NCBI GenBank assembly: GCA_018257865.1
Contig: JAEUBA010000021.1
Span: 186,001-250,000 of the forward strand
Direction of reading: 5' to 3'
DNA length: 64,000 nucleotides
From: Stereocaulon alpinum
Lineage: Eukaryota; Ascomycota; Lecanoromycetes; Lecanorales; Stereocaulaceae
Shown: positions 23,419-33,636 of the stretch, piece by piece
How the letters are laid out: each line of letters starts with the position of its first letter
Numbering within the stretch: position 1 is the first letter of the stretch
Made by a program: the position numbers and the translations under genes
The notes under the pieces: model-generated
The model's input: only the letters and a program-made list of their open reading frames with translations
What the model was told of the DNA's origin: nothing
The model's database searches: none

Positions 23419-23740
23419 CTTTAGAATATCAGTAACTGATTGGAGACTGATTGGTCATTGATTTGGGGGCGTTAGAATATCACCTCAGGCCTGTTGCTTA
23501 GTCAACCGCTAGCGCGCCACCACCTGGAGCACATAAGTAGCCAGCAACCCCCTACTAGAGAATCTACAAGTTACCCTCAAATTCTAAAGGGGGGTGAACC
23601 ATCTATCGCTATTGACGTTGTTGTTGCTAGATAGAATTGCGTGCAGAGATTTTATTTAAGTTGCACGGAGGCCTTGGCAAGCCCTAGCCCTAGAGACTAG
23701 TGTAAGCGAGCCTAGATAGTTTTCACCAATTATTCTAACG
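23419..23740 (-). mobile_element. solo LTR of copia family B, minus strand
   Basis: Divergent, inverted copy of the LTR found at 24699-24924 and 25372-25577. Its ends are CTTTAGAATA and TATTCTAACG, the reverse complement of the family termini CGTTAGAATA...TATTCTAAAG. Flanking 5-mers are GAAAG and GGAAG, a one-mismatch target duplication. It splits the MFS pseudogene region and is itself interrupted by a 120-bp insertion at 23470. Confidence 0.75.
23470..23589 (+). mobile_element. 120-bp mini-element nested in the LTR
   Basis: Begins CGTTAGAATA and ends ATTCTAAAG, the same unusual termini as copia family B, but with unrelated sequence between. It is flanked on both sides by GGGGG (23465-23469 and 23590-23594), where the uninterrupted LTR has one such run, so it is a genuine insertion with a 5-bp target duplication. 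Probably a very short solo LTR or non-autonomous derivative mobilised by the family. Confidence 0.65.
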
Positions 23741-24693
23741 GGAAGTGACATAGGCGAGGATGATAATCGGTCTTCGAGGGGAATCGGCGACTGTAAGTAT
23801 TCGTTGCCGCCAGCGTCTGCGCGGCCAAGGCTGGCAGACACGAAAGGAGTAGGCAGCGGATGAAGCCCGGGCATGGTATTGATCGAGCCTCATCGCAACG
23901 TGTGAAATTTGTTAATAGTTTTCAAGTATTCGCTGCAAGTATGTTGTAAGCAAGCTTTATGAAGGTAAGGCATCTGATAGGTAGATACTTGGTACGTTAC
24001 TAAGCACTCAATTTTCTGGTGAAAAGGCTCTAATGGCGTTTGAGAAAGATGCAGAAGTAACGGTGCTGTGTGCAAAGCTCCTGTATCTTCCAGGGATTGT
24101 CTAGCTTTGAGTGGGTTGGCTACCGTTGTTTACCCAAGGTAAGATTGTATCGTTCGTCATGTGACAAGCTACCTGTCTGAGCTAGCTATTATCGTTCTAT
24201 AGGGCGCTTTCCAGAATGTCTTGCCATCTCGTATCATGCATCATATCAAAGAACACAGACACGCTGATCAGTATGGAGCGGCCACTTGCCACATAAGGTA
24301 AAAGTCCGACTCACCATGCAATGTAACCTCAAGCGGCAATGCAGCAGCCTTTCGGATCTTTGATGGGTTTAATTCGCATAGTCAAGTAAGCGCTCTGTGC
24401 TCTGATGCATACTCGGCATGTTGTCACCGACGGGAACGCTGTGCCATATGGTGATAGAATTGGGATAGGGTGCCTTGCTAGACCGCAAGTAGATCGATAA
24501 AGGTAAGCGCGATGCAGGGGCTTGTCTTCCTTGCTTGTTTCGGGTAGGTAAGGCGAAGCAAAGCGCATGATGTGAACTGTCCCTCCTCGCTTAATAGCCG
24601 TCCTCACCCTCATCGTCCTTGTATCTCGTGTGCTGGAGCCGGGCACCTATTCAGCAGAATTCCCACAAGCATCCAAGCTTGCTCCCTTCGTCT
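23741..24693. other. decayed intergenic DNA
   Basis: 953 bp without a convincing gene. Minus-strand open frames at 23656-23874, 23890-24075 and 24329-24646 were read; none gives a recognisable domain. It may hold unrecognisable remains of the 5' half of the MFS gene. Confidence 0.4.
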
Positions 24694-24698
24694 CAATC

Positions 24699-24924
24699 CG
24701 TTAGAATAAGTGGTGAAAACTATGGTGGATGAGGCCTACTTGGCAATGCTTGGCAAGGCTCGTTTAGCTAGCCTACTAGGGCTAGGGCTCGCCAAGGCCT
24801 CCATGCGCGCACTAGATAAAATCTCTGCATGCAATTCTATCTAGCTGCAACAACTCCAATAGCAATAGATTGTTCCACCCCAAATCAATGACCAATCAGT
24901 CAATAGCTTACTGATATTCTAAAG
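24699..24924 (+). repeat. 5' LTR of the copia B derivative
   Basis: 226 bp, starting CGTTAGAATA and ending TATTCTAAAG, nearly identical to 25372-25577. The termini are an imperfect inverted repeat and do not follow the TG...CA rule. Confidence 0.85.
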
Positions 24925-24945
24925 GGTTATGAGCCCGGGTTCTGC
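24925..24945 (+). other. putative primer-binding site
   Basis: Directly after the 5' LTR; the sequence GGTTATGAGCCCGGG would pair with the 3' end of a tRNA whose acceptor side reads CCCGGGCTCATAACC. The tRNA identity is not determined here. Confidence 0.45.
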
Positions 24946-25115
24946 AACCCGTTGGCGTCAAATTGCTGCCTAGGACGAATACTACCTACCTGTCGACTAG
25001 GGAGTTGAAAATTTCGAAGAAGGAATTCAACAACAGGATTTCGAAGAAGGAATTCAACACCACACGGACCAAAGAAGAACTCGACACCAGCAGATACTGA
25101 AGACTTGATCCTAAG

Positions 25116-25385
25116 ATGGACGAACTCAGACCGACCAATAAGTCGCTGCTGAAAGGTGTTGAGGATTGGCCGCATTTTGAACAGGAGATGGAAGCAGTAT
25201 TCAGAGTCCAAAAGATATGGGAAGTGGTAATAGGAAAGAAGAAAAGACCTACACTGCCTACGCTACCAATACCTCCCGAATCCCAATCGTCTACATCCAG
25301 AGACAAACTCCCAGAGCCTACATACGAACAAATTGAGAAGTATGAGAAAGCGTTGGAAGAATGGGAAGAAAACTATGGTGGATGA
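25116..25385 (+). pseudogene. copia gag N-terminal fragment
   Basis: 89 codons from ATG 25116. The segment WPHFEQEMEAVFRVQKIWEV and the later YEKALEEWEENYG match the pattern of the N-terminal UBN2/DUF4219-like gag region of Ty1/copia elements (W..W...M...L....W..V, then Y..A...W). It runs into the 3' LTR and stops there, so it is a truncated protein. Confidence 0.65.
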
Positions 25386-25577
25386 GGCCTACTTGGCAAT
25401 GCTTGGCAAGGCTCGCTTAGCTAGCCTACTAGGGCTAGGGCTCGCCAAGGCCTCCATGCGCGCACTAGATAAAATCTCTGCATGCAATTCTATCTAGCTG
25501 CAACAACTCCAATAGCAATAGATTGTTCCACCCCAAATCAATGACCAATCAGTCAATAGCTTACTGATATTCTAAAG
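25372..25577 (+). repeat. 3' LTR of the copia B derivative, 5'-truncated
   Basis: About 206 bp shared almost base for base with the 5' LTR from AAAACTATGG onward. The junction with gag sits in a region of short similarity (CGTTGGAAGAATGGG versus CGTTAGAATAAGTGG), suggesting a microhomology-mediated deletion. Confidence 0.8.
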
Positions 25578-25845
25578 CAATCCTTAGTATCTATCGATTG
25601 GCTATTCGCACTGACAATGAAGAGCTTCGATGCAAACACGATACCTGATCTTTCAGGCAAGGTGATACTGGTTACCGGAGGTATGAAAACGTAGTGTGAT
25701 ACATGGCAGACTTTAGCAGCGCTGATCCCGTTATAGGCACGGCAGGCCTAGGCATGACTACGACTACTGCTCTCGCAAAACACAACCCATCACATATCTT
25801 CTTCAGCGGCCGTAATACAAACAAAGCCAAAGAAGTGATTGATTC

Positions 25846-26056
25846 TGTCGGAATAACGTCGCTCCGCTCCGCAACTAGCGGCTTGGCGCCAACTCCTAGA
25901 TAAAACACCATAGCTTAGCTAGCTAGATTCAAGACAATCCCTAGTTTACCAAGCCTAATAGACACCCTGCTAATCAGGTTGTCCGGGGCAGGTAATAGGG
26001 GATCAAGCTACCTACTAATCAGTACTACCTAGGCTAGCAGCTAGGTTCTACCGACA
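25846..26056 (+). repeat. 5' LTR, copia family A
   Basis: 211 bp, TGTCGG...CCGACA. Differs from the 3' LTR at six sites, all transitions. Confidence 0.93.
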
Positions 26057-26099
26057 CTGATTAGTTATCGACCTTAGATCAGTAAGGTAAAGAAAATTT

Positions 26100-29000
26100 T
26101 AACTGCAACACCAAAACCTCACCTGTAACACCAAGCCTCAACTGCAACGCCTAACCTCACAATAACGCAACTAGTAGAAGACGAAGGGATAATAACACCG
26201 TCAGGAATCGTCCTTAAGGACCCTAAAAAGTTGTTAAGTACTACCTTAGAGATATACGTCACCAAAGTAATAAGCTCCTACCAAAGCTGTGAAGAAGAAG
26301 GACGTGATCTATAGATAAACTTCAGCGATTAGGACGAAGCTTTATTCAATAAGGTGGAGAAACATTTGCTGCGAAGCTTTAGGGAGCTACTTTTCAACTG
26401 CGGCGTCTTTACACCTAAGGATAGAACTTATGTCTATAAACACCTAGCGAGGCTAGTAGTCTAACTATAGTCTAATTAACCTATAGACGTATAGAAGCTA
26501 GTGAAGAAGTCTAATATTACCTCTACCCTAGGTAACTCTAACACGCCTAGCACGCCTACCCTAGAAAATAACTTTAACACGCCTAGCACACCCGCCTTAG
26601 GTAACTCTAATATACCTAGCACGCCTGCCTTATTTAAGACTAAAACACTAGTTAGGGCTAGATAATATTAACGCTCCTAAGTACCCTTCTAAACAGCCCT
26701 AATTAATAGTTTTAAGATCTCTAACGCTATCGCTAATTACTAAGAGCAAGGCCTTTCCTAAGAGCTCACCGCGTTAACTAAGCTCTATACGGAAGAGATA
26801 AAATATAATAGAAGAAGCGATACCTTTAACTATAAGCTAAAGATCTTCTTAACTACCGCCTCTAATATAGGGATATTATTAATTAAGCTATATATAGCGT
26901 TTTAGTATATACTAGCCGGCGACGTACTTAATTTCTATTTTAGTAATTAATCTTCTTTTTTATTAATAAACCTAGACTCCCTACAGCTTACCTTTAAAGG
27001 AAATTTTAAAGGAAGGGAATACTAAATCGCCCGCCTTAATAAATAGAATAGCGTATCCTTATAACTATTTATTAACTATAATAAAGATAAGACCCTAACG
27101 GAGTACCTAGATACTATAGTATCTAGACTAAGAGAACTATAATATAGCTTAGATAAGAGCCTTTATAGGGATAGCTTTATCTACTAGAAGATAATTACTA
27201 CTTATAAGTCTATACCTACCTACGAGATCGTCTGTTAAAAACTACTAGATATTATATAAAACCTTATTTAAGACTTCTGATTATCTATAGCCTTATAAGA
27301 CCGCCGCAGCGTCTTATCGCTAAGCGAAGTAATATATACTAACCGTTACTACTAAAACCGCGAATCTAGCAGTCGCAGTCGCAACTGCTAATCTAGTAGC
27401 TGCAGTAGATCTAGATATCTAAGCAAGCTGAGATATAACTCTAGTAATTTAATAAATAAAAAGCGATACTTCGTCTATAAGAAGGAAGGCTACTAGTTAA
27501 CTAACTACCCTAAAGAAGAATATTAACGCTACCTTAGGCAATACCTCACTAACGTTAAAGGCGAAAGGGAAGGCGGCAGCGAAGGTAGTACTACTAAGGA
27601 GGAGAATACTACTAAAGACTAACCTATCAACCTACCTAACTAAGGCAACGGTAAGGTATTTCTAATATTAATAGGTGTAATTAATAGTAAGGCTATATAC
27701 TAAAAGCTAGCTAATTAAGCGACTTTATATACCGTTACTAAGGTACTATCTATCTAGGATAATATTAATATTAATATCTAGGGAGAAGTAACTTATCGTC
27801 CCGCTAAAAGATACGGCGACAGCTACTTCTACGGCCTTATAATTAATATAGGCGCTACCTATAACTCCTTAGTAGGCTATAATTAATATTTAGCACTACG
27901 GCGTAAGTAAGACGTTAATATTAACACTGATAAGGCTAGCAGCGCTAGGTTTAAATTCGGTATTAATAACGCTTTATTAAAAGGTACTATTACCGTTAAT
28001 TTACTAATTAGTGTTATCGAATTCTATATTATTAACGCTAATATACTATTCCTTCTCTGCCTACGAGACCTCAACTAGGCACGTTTTTATTTTAATAACC
28101 TCACTAATTACCTAGTTAGTAGTAATAGATAAGTCCTTATTATAAGGCTATACGGTCACCTATTCCTTATATAGGGAACGTCGCTAGCAAACGCCTATAT
28201 TAACGCCTATACTAATAACGGCGTTATAAGTAGCTAATTAATAGAGTAGGATCTTCGACGTCTATACTGCCGCTTCAGCTACCTATCGATAATACGCTTA
28301 GCACACCTACTAAAGCGCTTTGGCCACCGTTTCGACTAAAACGCTATTAATCGACTAGGTAAGTTCTACTTAACTTGCTAGAAATATAGAAGATCGCTAG
28401 GAAGGTTTAAATTCACTATTAAAAATAACCTATAATTTAATCACTTAGTGATAATTAATATTATATACTTAGATAGCCCTACGGCCTTAGTCCTATATAT
28501 AGTTAATAAGGCTACGCGCTTCTAAACCGCCCGCTTTCTAAAGGATATTTTAGCAGAAATGGTATAGGATATACTAAGGGCCTACTAGATTAATACTTAT
28601 ATTAGACTACTAGATATACTAGTCTACAACGCTAGTAAGTAATTTATTAGCACCGAATTCGCCTCTAAGGTAAAAGGGATAGTAATTAAATTAAAATACG
28701 TCCCGGTTAAAGTATACTACTTAATTAGTCTAGTTAAACGCTACTACGCACCTCTTAGGCGTGCTTATAATATTATCTAAAAAGACCTACTACTGCTAGG
28801 TAAGCAATTCGTCTTATAAATCGCTATTAAGGTAATTAATAATATAGCTAGACCTAATAGGCTAACTCCTACGCTACTTCTATTTAGTATATTCCTAAAG
28901 CTTACTAAATTAGACCCTATATACCTATTAATTACGGAGAGAGGTAAGGCTATTAAACGCGTAATAAAAGAAGCATTAGAATTACTAGTAAAGAGAGATA

Positions 29001-30950
29001 TTACTAAAGCCTTATACTACTATAACGGTCTATAAAGCGACGCTATCCTAGACGCTGCTATTAGCAGCGACGTTCTAGTCTAATAGGAAGGTAAAGGATA
29101 GAAAGGACCCTATTAATTACTCGCTATAGAAGATTAAGCCTATATAGTTAAACTTAGTAGTAGCCCTATAACTTTTCGAATTACCTTAGTTAAACCTTAC
29201 TTACTTAAGGATTAAGTACCCCTTAGTTAGCCCGCTATAACTAAAGTAGACCTCCTAACCAAAGAAGCTACTACTATATATTAGAATCCGCAGCGATAGC
29301 GATACCTACCTACCCGCTATACTTACCTTACTAAGAAGGAATAATTAGATATTAAGCTATTAATAAAGCTACGGTTAGAAGGCGCTATTCGCTTACTAAA
29401 TAGCCTATTTATCGACTCCCGCCGAAAAGAAATCGACGGCCTTATTACTAAAGGAGTCTTTAAGATTATTAGTAAGTATAATATACCGCTAAATACCCGT
29501 ATCTTTAGCTGCTAATTCGTCGATAATATTAAGTAGGATAGTGCTATACTATTCGAAAAGTCTAGACTAGTCGTCTAAGCCTATAATAATAAAGGTAAGA
29601 AGGAGGTACTAACGTAGTCGCTAATAATTTAACGCGCTAGCTAACGCCTTATTATCTGCCTTAGCGTAATTCTACTACGTAACCTCTGCGTACGCGATAT
29701 CTCGTAAGCTTATATATAGTCGACGTTAGTACTAAGTTACGCCGTCTATATAAAACCGCCGTAGGGTACTAATCTAGGAGATAATATACTAAAAGTAGTC
29801 CGCCTACTATATAGCGTCCTAGAAGCAGGGATATATTAGTTTAAGACCTACTATAACTACTATACTAGTAAGCTAGGCCTTACCGTCTCCTTATTTAATC
29901 CTTACCTTATATACTCTAAGCAGGCAATTATTAGCCTGTAAACTAACGACTCCCTATTTTACGGAATAGCCGAATATTTAGAGCTAGAAGAGTAAGTACG
30001 CCTTAATATAAGCTTCCCAGTAAAGCTAATTAAAAAGCTAGATAATAAAAAAGACCTCTAATTTAATAGCACTACTATTTCTAGTAACGGCGATATTCTA
30101 AAGCTCTCCCAGTAACAGTAATATAATAAAATTAATATAATTAACACCGCCGCTACTAGCGATATTAAATCGTAATATATTAAGGAAAGAGCCCGCGGTG
30201 CTTATATAGCCTCTATATATTAACTAGAGACGGCTTTTATACTATCTAAGGCAGCCTAAATTACTCAGCTAACGAAAGAAGACGCTGATTAGTTAAATAA
30301 ATAGCTGAATTAGTAAAAGGAGAACTACCGCTGAGGCCTATAATTTATTAAGCTTATTTTAGAGAAGCTGAAACTACTAGTCTTTATTAATACCGCCTTC
30401 GCTAATAACGCTGACCTCAGCTTTTAGATTAGGTACGTTATCGTCCTTACTAACGAGCAACAGCTTAATAAATCGACTATTAATATTAGCGGTAATATTA
30501 TCTACTAGAGTAGTACTAAATATAAGAGAGTTATAAGATTAGTGCTAGCTTTAGAGCTATATATAATAGTAGTAGGGTTCGATATTACTACTACCCTATA
30601 ATCTACTATTAAGGGTATTACTTAGGCGAAGATACTACTAATTCTATATACCGACTCCTACTCCCTATACGACTGTATTATACGCCTTAGTACTACCGCT
30701 GAGAAACGCCTAATAATTAATATAATAGGACTGCGGCAGTCCTATAAGAGGAGGGAAATTAATAAGGTGCGGTAGATTAATAGTAATTATAACTTAGTAG
30801 ACGCTATAACTAAGGAGCGCTACTGCTAGGCGTTAAAGTAATTAGTAGATAGTAATGCTATTGAGTTGAAGATAAACGCTTAGGTAGAAAGAGAAGCTGT
30901 AATCTAACTAATTAGATTGCAACGTTACTTAGCCTTGCAGTCCCGTTTCT
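26100..30950 (+). pseudogene. copia family A gag-pol, RIP-destroyed
   Basis: One long frame can be followed through many TAA/TAG codons that stand where Gln or Trp is expected. Recognisable in order: a gag zinc knuckle at about 27455-27520 (Cys codons turned to Tyr), integrase around 28280-28900 (RFGHRFDQNAINRLGKFY), reverse transcriptase around 29420-29930 (SRLVVQAYNNKGKKEVL, then AVYIKPPQG), and RNase H around 30640-30810 (YTDSYSLYDCIIRLSTTAEK). The indel-free frame shows that decay was by base substitution, not by deletion. Confidence 0.85.
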
Positions 30951-31018
30951 ATACTAGCTAATTACTAGATTTGGCGTCGTTTAGCACTGTTTTTTCGACT
31001 TTCTAAAACTTTTGCTAG

Positions 31019-31229
31019 TGTCGGAATAACGTCGCTCCGCTCCGTAACTAGCGGCTTGGCGCTAACTCCTAGATAAAACACCATAGCTTAGCTAGCTAGA
31101 TTTAAGACAATCCCCAGTTTACCAAGCCCAATAGACACCCTGCTAATCAGGTTGTCCGGGGCAGGTAATAGGGGATCAAGCTACCTACTAATCGGTACTA
31201 CCTAGGCTAGCAGCTAGGTTCTACCGACA
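31019..31229 (+). repeat. 3' LTR, copia family A
   Basis: 211 bp, 97% identical to the 5' LTR by eye (205/211). Confidence 0.93.
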
Positions 31230-32041
31230 GATTCAATCACCGCTGCTGTTCCCGGTGTGCAAATCACCTTCATCAAATGCGATCTCGCCTCTCTCAAGTC
31301 CGTCGATGAAGCTTCTAAACAGCTCATCTCGGCCACTCAACGATTAGACATTTTCATTTGGTAAGCGTTTTTCCGAACTCGACATCGTTGTTGCTACAGT
31401 CGAGCGAGTGCTAACATTCGCGGTGAAGCAATGCCGGCATCATGGCCGTACCGCCTGCTCTAACATCTGATGGATACGAGATTCAGTTCGGAACCAATCA
31501 CCTCGGTCATGCTCTACTCATAAAACATTTATTACCCATGATGCTCCGCACCGCCAAGGACTATGGAGATGCGCGCATTGTCTGCCTGACCTCCACCGGT
31601 TTCAATGTTGCGCCTAAAGCCGGCATTATCTTCAAAGACCTTCGTACCACGATGGACATGGGGGTGGGGTCAACATGGACGCGTTATGGGCAGAGCAAGC
31701 TCGCTAACCTCCTTTACGGCGCCCAGCTTGCCGAGCGATATCCGGATCTCTCTGTTGCAGTTGTTCACCCCGGCGTCATCCTCACTGATCTTGTGAACGG
31801 TCTAGGCTTTGCAAATAAGATGCTTGTCCGTTTAACCAACATCGGCAAGATGAAGTCGCTGGAGGAAGGTGCTCAGAACTCGCTATGGGCCGCGACGGTT
31901 GATAAGAAGTCGCTGAGGAGTGGAGCATTCTATGAACCGGTGGCAGAGCCAGGCAAGCACAACAAGCTCTCCCAGAACACCAGGCTGGCCCAAGAATTAT
32001 GGGACTGGACACAGAAAGAACTGGAGGGGCATCAGCTATGA

Positions 32042-33636
32042 TGGCGAAGCATTTTGACCTGTCCCAGTATCGTGTCTTGTTATCCGAAAAGCTCCTAAGC
32101 CCAGAGAATGGTCTGTCACATCCCTGTGAAGCTGCAATCACTTGAGAGAGATGCGAAGCTAGCTCGATAAATGTCACTAGTTGTAATAGGTGCCATGTTT
32201 ATTCGGCCTTGCCGATGCCGATGCTAGGCCGTACAGTCCCAGAAATGAGGGCGAGTGATCTGCCGATGAAGAAGACGGCAACTTGAAGCGATTGAGCAAG
32301 GCTTGCATGCAGATCAGTAAGCTTACTGCAGGAATTAGCTCCGACCTCAAATAGATGGCTGCTGTCGACCGTGTAGGATAACACGTGCAACAAACGGACA
32401 CATACCACTTTGTACGTACATCTCTCACCGAAGTGCGCCAATCGCATTGCAACGGTCAGCGTCTTGTCTCTGGTGACCTGACCTCCCTAGTGAACAGCAG
32501 TCAGCTGTGGACAGCCTGATTGTGGTCCTGTAAAATTATTTAGCGTCAAGACTTGCAGGTGCCAAAGGAAACCTTGCCGGAACGTGTGATACGCCGGCTG
32601 CAATGCCGGGGTTAGCTCTTACTTCCTCACAGCTTCGTAACGTGGAAGTTTGTAATATCCTCGGTATTGATGCAAAGGTGGAGCTAGACATAATGGGATT
32701 CCAAAATGAGAGTACACACTACTTCAGCTTATCAACGGAAAAGGATCGATCCGGTCCCGAGTCTAAGGTAGTGACTGTCAGAGGACCTGAGTTGCTCCTG
32801 ACGGAGCTAGTGCGGCGTAGCTAAACTAAGGTAAGGTAGTTGCCAGGATACGTACCTTGGGGCCTTAGGCGGACCCCGTGCAACCTCGGACAGATACCTG
32901 GGTAGGCTCTTTGCAGCTTTGAGCCAATGATGCTGTTCAAAATCCCGCTTCGCTGCCACGAAAGTCACAAGTGACGAAACATCTACATGAAAAGTAGCCG
33001 GGTAAGGTATGCATACCCTGCGGACCCTTGGTAGCTCAAGCCAATGGTGATAGTCAAAATCTCGCTTCCTGGCTTAGAAGTTAGAAGCGAGAAGCGAGAA
33101 GCGAACGGGAAGTCGGGAACCAATAGCTCAACGGAAACTAGAACTAGTAGGGTCCCCCGGAGGTGTGCTGGCGCAGTAGTACGTACTTAAGTTTTAACAT
33201 ATCAGACCCTATTCGCCGCTACGCGCTGATCACCCTGCTCGGAATCTAACCTAAAACATCTCGAGCTACTACAACCCTTTTCCTTTGGAGTTGGATATGT
33301 AACGTTCTCAGGCATAATCATTTTCAGCAGATGCTACTTTGTATAGTGGCAAACGACAGTACCTTTCTGTCAGGCCCAACAGCCTCCTTCCACGGCTCGA
33401 GCTGAAAGGCAAGGTTCATGCAGGTAAGATAGCGTTATCACCTGGGTAGGATGGCGTTGTGGGCATACGCTGCTTCCGGAGGAATTCGCGCGTGCTTACC
33501 TTGTCTTTGTCATCTTCTCGCTTAGTTGCCTTGCCTTGTGTCTAGTTGTTCTTAAAAGTTGCATACATGCTGCTCTGCGTTTGAACCATCAGCTTCACAG
33601 ACCCCCAAATTGCATTCGTCTTCGTCTTGCGTGAGC
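32042..33636 (+). other. intergenic region between SDR-2 and the regulator
   Basis: 1.6 kb with no supported gene. Two diverged copies of a ~60-bp block are seen at about 32910-32965 and 33025-33072 (both contain GCCAATG followed by TCAAAAT and a CGCTTC core), possibly a small old repeat. A GAAGCGA run lies at 33080-33103. Confidence 0.4.

Larger units (their letters stand above)
24699..25577 (+). mobile_element. copia family B deletion derivative (LTR-gag-LTR)
   Basis: An 879-bp element flanked by the 5-bp duplication CAATC (24694-24698 and 25578-25582). A 226-bp 5' LTR (24699-24924) is followed at once by GGTTATGAGCCCGGG, the expected place for a tRNA primer-binding site. Then comes a gag N-terminal fragment that fuses directly to a 3' LTR (from about 25372), which lacks roughly its first 20 bp. 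Everything else of gag-pol is deleted. It is not RIP-mutated. It ends only 39 bp upstream of the start codon of SDR-2. Confidence 0.85.
25846..31229 (+). mobile_element. full-length Ty1/copia retrotransposon (family A), RIP-mutated
   Basis: 5384 bp with two 211-bp LTRs (25846-26056, 31019-31229) that start TGTCGG and end CCGACA, flanked by the perfect 5-bp target duplication GATTC (25841-25845, 31230-31234). Domain order integrase then reverse transcriptase then RNase H makes it Ty1/copia. The interior is saturated with C-to-T/G-to-A changes, so it cannot be autonomous. It sits inside exon 2 of SDR-2. Confidence 0.95.
25617..32041 (+). pseudogene. SDR-2, short-chain dehydrogenase split by a retrotransposon
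   Basis: Exons 25617-25680, 25737-25845 (continuing at 31235-31360 beyond the element) and 31429-32041. Discounting the element and one copy of its GATTC duplication, the frame is unbroken over 303 codons with no stop, so the insertion is the only visible lesion in the coding part. TGGTAGLG (nucleotide binding) forms across the first splice; CNAGIM forms across the last; Tyr/Lys are in YGQSK. This is an NAD(P)-dependent SDR of the retinol-dehydrogenase/WWOX-like type, probably a tailoring enzyme of the cluster. A second transposon fragment ends 39 bp before the ATG, so the promoter is damaged too. Confidence 0.9.

Noticed and set aside
23656..23874. Possible N-terminal half of the MFS transporter (GRADAGGN, IPLEDR)
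   Set aside because: Too short and diverged to be told from chance without a search.
24329..24646. 105-codon minus-strand ORF
   Set aside because: No domain, no start context, in decayed DNA.
25846..31229. Active retrotransposon
   Set aside because: Perfect target duplication and LTRs suggest it, but gag-pol is full of RIP-type stops.
32603..32824. 73-codon plus-strand ORF with ATG
   Set aside because: No similarity recognised, no intron or promoter support.
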